64,000 nt of DNA from Vitellaria paradoxa (lineage: Eukaryota > Streptophyta > Magnoliopsida > Ericales > Sapotaceae). Below, in pieces: positions 56,301 through 64,000 of the stretch. Positions within the stretch are counted from its first letter, which is position 1. Every line of letters begins with the position of its first letter. The notes beneath the pieces were generated by a model. It was not told the origin of the DNA and ran no database searches. It saw nothing but the letters and a program-made list of their open reading frames with translations. The translations under genes and the position numbers were made by a program. The stretch covers positions 44,025,010-44,089,009 of the forward strand of contig CM034242.1 in the NCBI GenBank assembly GCA_019916065.1, written 5' to 3'.

Positions 56301-59300
56301 AGTTTGCAGTGGCTTATGATCTCATGGTGATGAACACCTTTTTTAGGAAGAGCGAAAACCATTTGGTGACTTATAAGAGTGGCTCCTCAAAGACACAGAT
56401 TGACTTTTTCTTAACTAGGAAAAGAGACCGTGTAGCTTGTAAAGATTGTAAAGTTATACCAGGAGAGAGATTGACTGTCCAACATAGGTTATTGGTCATA
56501 GATGTGCAGCTTCAAAGGTGGGCTAGAAAAAAGAAGTCGTATAGATGCTCAAAGACTAAATGGTGGAACTTAAAAAGTGATAAGCAAGCAGCATTCAGGG
56601 AAAGAGTACTAGAGGAAAACATTTGGACGGTAAATGAGAGTGCAAATATTATGTGGGATAAGGTAGCAAAGTGTATTAGGAGGGTAGGGAAAGAAGTCTT
56701 ACGAGAATCCAAAGGGAGTGCTCCAGCACAGAAAGAGGCATGGTGGTGGAACGAGGCCGTCCAAGACAAGATAAGAGTTAAAAGAGAGTTTTAAATCTTG
56801 GCAAAACGACTGAAATGAAGCAAACTTGGAGAGGTATAGAGAAGCTAGAAGAGAAATCAAAAAGGCAGTTAGTGAGGCTAAGGCAAAGACATTTGAGGAT
56901 TTATATAGACGACTTGACACTAAGGAGGGCGAAAGAGAGATATTCAAGCTTGCTAAATTTAGAGATAGACGGACCAAGGATTTAAACCAAGTTAAATGCA
57001 TTAAGGGTGAGGATGAAAAGGTATTAGTAAAGGAAGAGAGATAAAGGAGCGTTGGAAGAGCCACTTCTACAAGTTATTTAATGAAAGCAGTAGTAATGAC
57101 ATACATTTGGGGCAGTTTACTACTTTTAGGGAAGAATTAAATTTTATGTTCTATAGGAGAATCAATAGGGAAGAAGTAAAAGAAATATTAAAAATGACGA
57201 AAAATGGGAAAGCGGTTGGGCCAGATGGTATCCTTATTGAGGTTTGGAGGTGCTTAGGAGAGGATGGCATAAGTTGGTTGACAAAACTTTTTAATGTAGT
57301 GCTAAAGAGCAAGAAGATGCCTGATGCATAGAGAAAAAGTATCCTTATACCCATATACAAGAACAAAGGAGATATTCAGAACTGTGCGAACTACCGCGGG
57401 ATTAAATTGATGAGCCATACGATGAAATTATGGAAGAGAGTTATTGAGAGGAGACTAAGAAGGACAACAAACGTTTTAGAGAACCAATTTGGTTTCATGC
57501 CTGGAAGATCAACCATGGAGACTATCTTTCTCTATAGGAGGTTAATGGAACAGTATATAGGGGTGGGCATGGGACGGGTAGGGGATGGGTATGCATATCC
57601 CCATACCCAATCCCCAAACTAAAATTAATCCCCATACTCTACCTGATCCCCACTGGGGATTTATTTTTACCACCCATCCCCGACCCAAACGGGGAACAGA
57701 GATCCCCATAAGGAAACGGGTACCTGAATTAAAAAAAATATAAAAATACAAAAATTTTAAAATATGACTTATAAGAAAATAGAGTAGAATCTTAATATAT
57801 ATTTAAAAAATCGAAAAATACCATATATATATATATATTTAGAAACATTTATAAGGTTTCTATTTTCCTACCATATTAATAGGTTTCTATTTTCTTACCA
57901 TATTAATAGGTTCTATGGTTCAAAATAGGAAAAGTAAACAAAGAAACATTTATAGTTAGTTTATCTCAATTTGTAGTTTTTTTGTAAACTGGAAAACAAA
58001 GTAATTTAATAGGAAAGTGATAGATAAAGAAATTCAAAATCTTAATTCACTATCTTACTGAGAAATATGTCGTAACAAGAACACTAAAAAATTAAATATA
58101 TATATATATAAGAATATTGGTAGGGTCAAGGAATGGGTAGGGTAGAGTACAGGACGGGGACAGACTCATACCCGTACCCTACTCGATCCCCAAATTTTTT
58201 TAAAAAATGTCCCCGTACCCTACCCGATCTCCAAAAAATCCCTGAATCCCCTACCCGTTTGGGGCGGAGATCGGGTAGGGTACAAACGGGTTGGCCGAGA
58301 TGACCATCCCTAACAGTATAGAGAAGGTGAAAAAAATTTACATATGGTGTTCATCGATTTAGAGAAGGCATATGATCGGGTTCCTAGGGAGATTCTATGG
58401 AGAGTATTGGAAAAGAAAGGAGCGTGTGTCGCATATATTGAGGCGATAAAGGACATGTATGATAGAGCCATGACATCTATACGGACGACTGGTGGAGAGA
58501 CTAATGAGTTCCCTATCACGATTGGTTTACATCAAGGATCAGAGTTAAACCCGTACTTGTTTGCTTTAGTTATGGATGAAATTACAAGACATATTCAAGA
58601 TGAGGTGCCGTGGTGTATGCTATTTGCAGATGATATTGTTTTAGTAGATGAGACGAGAGAAGGAGTGAATGCTAAGCTAGAATTGTGGCGGGATACATTA
58701 GAGACAAAAGGATTTAAGCTAAGCCAATGCAAGACGGAATATATAGAATGTAAGTTTAGTCAAAATAGGATAACGGGTAGTATAGAAGTAAATTTAGGCA
58801 CACAAGAGATTGTAGAGAAAGATAAATTTAGGTACCTTGGATCTATGGTGCAACAAGATGGAGGGATTGATACTAATGTAAGTCACAGGATTCAAGCTAG
58901 GTGGACCAAATGGAGGAGTGCTTCGGAGGTTTTGTGCGACCGAAAAAATCCCCCTCAAGGTGAAAGGAAAGTATTATAAGGTAGTGGTTAGACCAGCGCT
59001 GCTATATGGATCAGAGTATTGGGCAGTAAAGCATAATCATAGTCAGAAGATGGTAGTTGCGGAGATGAGGATGCTAAGATGGATGTGCGGGATTACAAGG
59101 AAAGATAGGATTAGGAACGAGGAGATTAGGGGCAAAGTAAAAATAGCACCGATTGAAGATAAAATGAGAAAAAAACCGATTAAGATGGTTTGGCCATGTT
59201 AGAAGGCGTCCAGCAGAGGCACCTGTCAGAAGGTGTGAAAGTATGGACATTGCCAGGAGTAGGAGCGGTAGAGGAAGACCCAAGAGAAACTGGAAAGAAA

Positions 59301-62300
59301 CCATTAAACATGACCTGACATACCTAGATTTATCGAAGGATATGCCCCTAAACAGATCTAATTGGTATCGACAAATCCATATAGCCGACCCCACCTAGTG
59401 GGAAAAGGCTTGGTTTGGTTGGTTGGTTGGTAGTAATATATGTGTAAATATATATTAAAATTAATATTTACTTTAAGAAATTAAATAAAAGGAAGTTGTA
59501 GATATATATTAGGAAGTTGCAAAGTTTCTTCTTTTGATTTGAAAAAGAAAAGGAAATTCATAAAGTCATTTTTGTTTGGAACAAAAACATAAATTAATTA
59601 TCCTGATTAAAAAAATAAAAGAAAATAACTTGTAGGGTTTTTTGACCAAATTTTGACTTAGATATTAAATAAAGTTGCAGATATATATTGAGCAGTTAAA
59701 AGGTTTCTTATTTTGATTGGAAAAAGTAAAGGAAATATGAAGAGTTTTTTTTAGTTGGAATGAAAAATACAAATTAATTATGTTGACGTAAAAATTAAAA
59801 AGGAGGAAGTTGTATAGTTTGTATTAATTCTTGACCAAAATAGGAAAAGGGAGCCGTAGAGTCTCGTTTGACAATAAAGAGTCCACGATTAAACCAGATA
59901 GGCGGTGACGACTCTAACCCTAAGCCCTGCGATGCCGACAGTGATGAAACCCTAAGGGCTACGACTTCGAATCAAAGAAGGCCGACGGTGACGAAGGGTG
60001 ATGACTACGAATCAAAGAAAACTGACAGCCAAGAAGGCCGACGATGAATCTCAGGGCGACGATGAAGAAGACCAATTGCGACAACAATGGAGGCTGATTG
60101 TGACGAATCTCAGGTACTTCTCATATCATGAACTGGATCGCTAAAATCTACGATCTAGATCGCGAACGCACCCCATTTGGGATCGCACGATCCGGTTCGA
60201 GGGTCGGAAGGGGGGGAGCGAACTAGGTAACTGTGGTTGTGATGAGGCTAGCATGTTGCGTTTCAAGTTAAGAAAGCTTAGCCTCATTTTCTTTTTTTTG
60301 GGGGGGGGGGTTGTTTTTGTTTTTATATATATATGAAGATGACTCAAGGTGAATTTGGTGATGCATGATCAGGTGGTGGTAGTGCTTGTTGAAGAAAGTG
60401 GAGGTGAAACTGCATGATGAGAGAAGGAGGGGAAAAGAGCAAAAGCGATTATAAAAAAATAAAATACTATTTGACTGATTTATTGTGAGTATAAATGTAA
60501 AAAGCAAGTGCTAATCTCTTTAGTGTAATTTCGAAAACCTTAGAGAACGTCTCTATCATTGTCCAAAACCTCATGGTTAATGTAATTTATCCAGTTTAAA
60601 ATGGTCAAAGATTTATACAAGTTTCAAATTAATCCAGTCTAAACAAACTAACAAAGGAAAAGTGAGGACAACATATCTTGGCAATTGGCATAGCAACTTT
60701 CAGTTGACGTCTGGTCTACTCCATATACAGAAAAAGTTCTGCCTCCACATACAAAGAGTTTTTAGAAGTATACAATGGGTGTAATTATTCGCGTCAGAGT
60801 TGCCTCTAGAAAATGAATTCCATACAATTTTTTTTACCAATTAATTCCATATTCTTATGATTCCTGTTTATTCATCCTTTCTACAATGATTTCTTCAATG
60901 TCCTGATTTTTTTAATTGGAACTTTTTTACAAGTCACATCCCACCTTTTCCTCTTTCAATCTCAACATGATGCCCTAATATAAAGACAGGTGAGAAATGA
61001 GATGAGACTACTGGCTGGGCCGAGCCTATATCGAAGCTGAATTTGAATTCTAAATTAGCAGATACCTTCTAATGTATACACAATGAATCTAAACTTATAT
61101 CAAAAGAGATAAATCAATAGCCCAACCATCAGTTATTTTGAAAGATTTTATAAGCCCAAAATATAAGAATCTTGTATAACTATTTTTGCATTATGCTACG
61201 GCATGAATTAGACAATCTTTCTTTTGTTCTTTGAGAAATATAAGTTAGACAATCATGCTAGCATGGCAAAACTAATATTTCAAGACCACTTCCCAAACAT
61301 CAGCCAATCTAGCACATGGTCCAACCATATTCACAACCACATGCAATAAGATGTGCAAAAATGTGATTGATACATAAGGATGAGATCATCAAAGTATAGA
61401 GTAATACAATATAATACCTTTCTGCCATCTTCCAACAGGAGCCTTGATACTGTGGCCAAGATAATTCTCTCGATGTTTGTCAACCTTTACGTCATCCCAG
61501 TTAAATTCTGTGGGTAAGAAGCAGCTAAATATATCAATATATTCAGTCATGAAATCATAAAATAAAGGTGAGACAAAACTCCCAAATGCAAGTGAACAAA
61601 GTGGCAACAGCATGGCTGCACGGGTTTATAACCATGTAGTTTGTACAAACATATATTTATTATCATTTCTCAAGAACTTCAGGGAACTGCATATTTATCA
61701 GGTCAATAATCAACTATTTCTGGTTCCATATGTTTGAGAAATTATTTTTTATTTCAAATGGAAGATCTTTAGGGTAGCAGAGATATCAATCTCTTGCCAA
61801 GTCACAGATAAGCCCTCTTGATTTTGGTCGGATACCTCAACCAAGTGAAATAAAGCTAGCTGAGAAATGAAGCAAATTTCATTACAACAGAAATAGATAT
61901 GAATTTTTTTTTTTTTTTAAAAAGGAAGATATGAATTGCAGATTCCTGCCCCACATTTACAGTAATTTTTAGAGCCCAAAGTCAATTAGCTCCCCCCATA
62001 TTGAAACACATATCTTGGATTAAAAGATAGCAACAGATAAATAAATCCAAACTCTGAGGATTAGTTTTACAGTTTTATCATGCAAAGGAGCAACAGTATG
62101 CAAAATGGACCAAGAGCTACCCCAGTGGGGGTAGTGGTCAGGGTTGGGGGAGGGTATTCTCCCTCTACATCTAAGAAACCATCCCAGGCGGACTGGCAGG
62201 CACTGTCTACCATATATGTGGGCTAAAAGGAGTAAGAAAATTTTCCAAAGGAGCACCAATACAAGAAATCACAGCGATTGATGGACTTCATAAAGCTCAT

Positions 62301-63132
62301 AGCAAGAGTATGAAGTACAGAGGAACGTGAAAAGCACACGACTAAACAAGTAATAGTTGAGTTGGAGGGGGAACAGGGGTTCTTAATCCTCCTACAGCTC
62401 AATGCACTCTTTCAAAATTTGCTACACCATTTTCATAGCCACTGTTTGTTGTCCAGGATGCAGTGCGTTGATGGCCACTGCATTGCCTGTGAAGCAACAT
62501 TTCCCAGCATCTGTTGAACGGAAAGCCTTGAATATTTGTACAATTGAACATCAAAAGTTCACTCTTCGCCCCCCCCCCCCCAAAAAAAAAAAGACAAATG
62601 CGCACAAAAGTTTGATCAACCAAGTTTCCGGAAATAAAAAGACAATCTGGAGCAATTTTCCTTGCCAAATGTATTCCCACAACCAACAAAACTTTTGCTG
62701 CACAGGAACTATTGCTGCCCTAAACAGGAAAATATATATATATATATATATATTTGCATTAAAGAACAAGAGCCAAAACTGTTGAACTTTAAAATCCTCT
62801 TGATGCTCAACCAAACACAAAAATCACAGTAAATACCAATTTCCATCCAATTAATAATTACCAACACCAACAACATAAATTGGGTCACAGGAGTTCTTTC
62901 TTCCTTGTTCCAACATCAATTTAACTGTTCAATACACCCTAAGGCCTCAGTCGTATTCCTAATCATCAAAGAATTAGCTAATTCACATACATACAAACGT
63001 GTATAGATATGTCTATATTTGTTAGAGTACGTGATAGGTAACAAATCAGAAACCCTAGAAATTAGAAGAAAAAGACGGAAAGAGCTTACGATCTCGACCA
63101 CCACGAACGCCACCTCTGGTTGGATGATACAT
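53331..63132 (-). CDS. MMTAG2-family protein (multiple myeloma tumour-associated protein 2 homologue)
   Basis: Four exons, 63090-63132, 61418-61507, 53951-54218 and 53331-53592, GT-AG and in phase, giving 220 residues. The N-terminus [20 protein letters not shown], then [20 protein letters not shown] and HWY, is the conserved Mmtag block shared by animals and plants. A Glu/Lys-rich helix follows ([20 protein letters not shown]), then the conserved [20 protein letters not shown]. The tail is a KR-rich, low-complexity stretch from about residue 175 ([20 protein letters not shown]) that looks like a nuclear localisation region. The cellular role is poorly known; the human protein is nuclear and phosphorylated. 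Intron 2 (54219-61417, 7.2 kb) contains three nested transposons, and the reading frame across it is intact, so the gene appears to tolerate them. The promoter side is at about 63133-63300. Confidence 0.93.
55808..59431 (+). mobile_element. RTE-clade LINE, decayed, split by a hAT-like element
   Basis: Plus strand, antisense to MMTAG2. A 5'-truncated apurinic endonuclease region begins near 55810. The open part 56147-56794 contains GGDLNDHIG and [15 protein letters not shown] with a catalytic-type IDFFL. A linker follows, then the reverse transcriptase: [10 protein letters not shown] (57207-), [28 protein letters not shown] (57483-), [14 protein letters not shown] (58344-), [19 protein letters not shown], the active site [10 protein letters not shown] (from 58621) and FRYLGS. 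The C-terminal tail reads [20 protein letters not shown] and ends near ADPT at 59396. A 3' microsatellite (TTGG)n tail (59410-59431) is typical of RTE elements. In-frame stops (55892, 55940, 57329 and others) and at least two frameshifts make it inactive. Confidence 0.88.
57550..58320. mobile_element. 755-bp non-autonomous hAT-like element inside the LINE
   Basis: The element occupies 57558-58312 and is flanked by identical 8-bp ACAGTATA (57550-57557 and 58313-58320), the duplication size of hAT elements. The ends are TAGGGGTGGGCA and, reverse-complemented, TAGGGATGGTCA (10 of 12 identical). Both subterminal regions are dense in GGGTAGGG/CCCCATACCC-type motifs, as in known plant hAT families with short subterminal repeats. 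The middle is AT-rich with (TA)n runs. There is no transposase. Excising it in thought with one duplication copy restores an open reverse transcriptase frame across the junction, which confirms the limits. It interrupts the RT between the GRSTME and FIDLEKAYD blocks. Confidence 0.92.
59470..59850 (+). repeat. Imperfect tandem repeat, period about 175 bp
   Basis: AGTTGTAGATATATATTAGG (near 59493) and AGTTGCAGATATATATTGAG (near 59670) open two units that continue in parallel: a TTCTT..TTTTGATT.GAAAAAG block, an AAATTAATTAT block, and TTGACCAAA..TTGACTTAGA versus TTGACCAAAATAGG. This lies in the right arm of the outer TIR element. Confidence 0.65.
60292..60310 (+). repeat. T8G11 homopolymer junction in MMTAG2 intron 2
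   Basis: Eight T's followed by eleven G's, the complement of the C(n)A(n) type. A C13A11 junction in the opposite sense lies at 62569-62592 in intron 1 of the same gene. Confidence 0.85.
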
Positions 63133-63239
63133 TCTCGTGATCCCTCTAAGCGTCTCCCTCTCGTAAAGTTAATCGGATTCAGATGATCGGGAATGAATTT
63201 GATAACTCTGCTTCGTCTGGTTACGGTGCCCTTGGCTGC

Positions 63240-64000
63240 TTTGAACCCTTTTTGGGTTGGGACAGTAAAGACAAACGGGGTAAAACGAAATTTGAAATTG
63301 TTTTGGGGCCTAATGGGAAACTGCAATTTGCACAAAGACCCCCATAGGTTCGTGTACCTCTTTTTGAATTCTGACTCTGACACAGTGTATGTGAATTTTA
63401 TTTTAAATAATAATAAAAAAATACTGATAATTTTTTCCAAGAGTAAAATAATGAATAGTTACCTTTCAAAAAAAATTAATGAATAGTAAAAAGTATTTAA
63501 AAAATATATAATTAATTAATAATTAAAACAAAGAGTGTGCATATATGACCTAATTTGCTATCATATACAAAGCAATGTGAATTTTAATTTCACGTTAATA
63601 AGTTTAAGATTATGAAAAAATCCATAGTCATTGAGACATATCCTATGGGCTAAGCCGTTGACTTTCGGAGTAAGCTCTCACGTTTGAACGAGGAAATTAC
63701 ATCCAAATTAATGGGAGGATTTCTATGAATTTTCTTAATATTCAAACATCGAGAAAATTAAGGTAGTTTGGAAAATTGGAAAGCAAAAATTTAACTTTTT
63801 TTCTTTTTATAACTGATTACTATTAACCTACTAAAAAATTAATTTTTTTTTGTTTAGAAAGAAAAAAAAGTTAAATTTTTAATAACTAGTTTGTATTAAA
63901 TTTTTAGTAATTAGTTTGTTAGTTTTTTTACTAAATTGATATTTTTGCCTTTTAAAAATTAAAAAAATTTAAAAACTTAAAAAGACAAATTTAATCTTTT
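63240..64000. other. MMTAG2 upstream region, then intergenic DNA
   Basis: 63133-63360 is of mixed composition with GGGGCCTAATGGG near 63305 and is the likely promoter and leader on the minus strand. From 63400 on the sequence becomes AT-rich, without exons. The last 250 bp (AATTAACTTTTTT..., TTAATTTTTTTTTGTTTAGA) resemble a stretch near 6900-7010 and may be another MITE relic, cut by the window edge. Confidence 0.4.

Larger units (their letters stand above)
55162..60243. mobile_element. Outer TIR element with 8-bp duplication, interrupted by a LINE
   Basis: Direct 8-bp copies of GTTGTGAT (55162-55169 and 60236-60243) abut inverted 18-bp ends: CATAGTTACCTAGTTCGC at 55170-55187 and, reverse-complemented, CACAGTTACCTAGTTCGC at 60218-60235 (17 of 18 identical). 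An 8-bp duplication with short ends fits the hAT superfamily best, although Mutator-like elements (8-11 bp) are not excluded. The element is 5066 bp, but about 3.6 kb of that is a later LINE, leaving roughly 1.4 kb of its own DNA with no recognisable transposase. Its right arm (59860-60130) is GC-richer, with GACGA/GCCGACGGTGACGAAGG-type phrases that read like captured or coding-derived sequence. Non-autonomous. Confidence 0.75.

Noticed and set aside
62399..62820. Overlapping ORFs on both strands near a C13A11 run in MMTAG2 intron 1
   Set aside because: They read through homopolymers and (TA)n; chance ORFs in an intron.

Overview
This is nuclear DNA from a flowering plant, most likely a eudicot. 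It is AT-rich, with intron-split genes, GT-AG junctions, (GA/CT)n tracts in 5' leaders, and many plant transposon remnants. Seven protein genes can be supported. Five have their complete exon structure read from the sequence. They encode ribosomal protein eS25 (RPS25), RNase H2 catalytic subunit A, the vacuolar R-SNARE VAMP727, an AMMECR1-domain protein, and a homologue of multiple myeloma tumour-associated protein 2 (MMTAG2). Two are single-exon genes: a plant-specific basic protein of the 'serine/arginine repetitive matrix-like' group, and a FANTASTIC FOUR (FAF)-like protein. All but the FAF-like gene lie on the minus strand. I cannot name the species.

Layout. 1-9.2 kb is gene-poor and very AT-rich, with several MITE-like elements and at most the 5' leader of a gene lying off the left edge. 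9.2-20.8 kb holds the SRM-like gene, RPS25 (promoter with telo-box and site II motifs), a tRNA-like SINE candidate with a 17-bp target duplication, and RNASEH2A with a 5'-truncated copia fragment in intron 2. 21-28.6 kb is repeats, with a 70-bp (TA)n tract and an AT-rich family also present at 5.4 kb. The FAF-like gene is at 28.8 kb. 29.4-35.3 kb is again repeat-derived. 35.3-40.4 kb is VAMP727, with a LINE tail in a 3.4-kb intron. 42.7-49.4 kb is the AMMECR1 gene with a MITE-like element in intron 3. 49.4-53.3 kb is intergenic with a layered tandem/direct repeat. 53.3-63.1 kb is MMTAG2.

The most striking structure is in the 7.2-kb intron 2 of MMTAG2. A TIR element (55170-60235, 18-bp inverted ends, 8-bp duplication GTTGTGAT) contains a decayed RTE-clade LINE. 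The LINE's reverse transcriptase region is split by a 755-bp non-autonomous hAT-like element (57558-58312, 8-bp duplication ACAGTATA). This is three nested insertion levels inside one intron of a spliced housekeeping-type gene, with relative ages readable from the nesting.

The genes do not form a pathway. They are ordinary neighbours with roles in translation, ribonucleotide excision, vacuolar membrane fusion, development and poorly known nuclear functions. I found no convincing new biological system. The novelty lies in the mobile-element architecture and in an oddly orientation-consistent class of C(n)A(n) homopolymer junctions.
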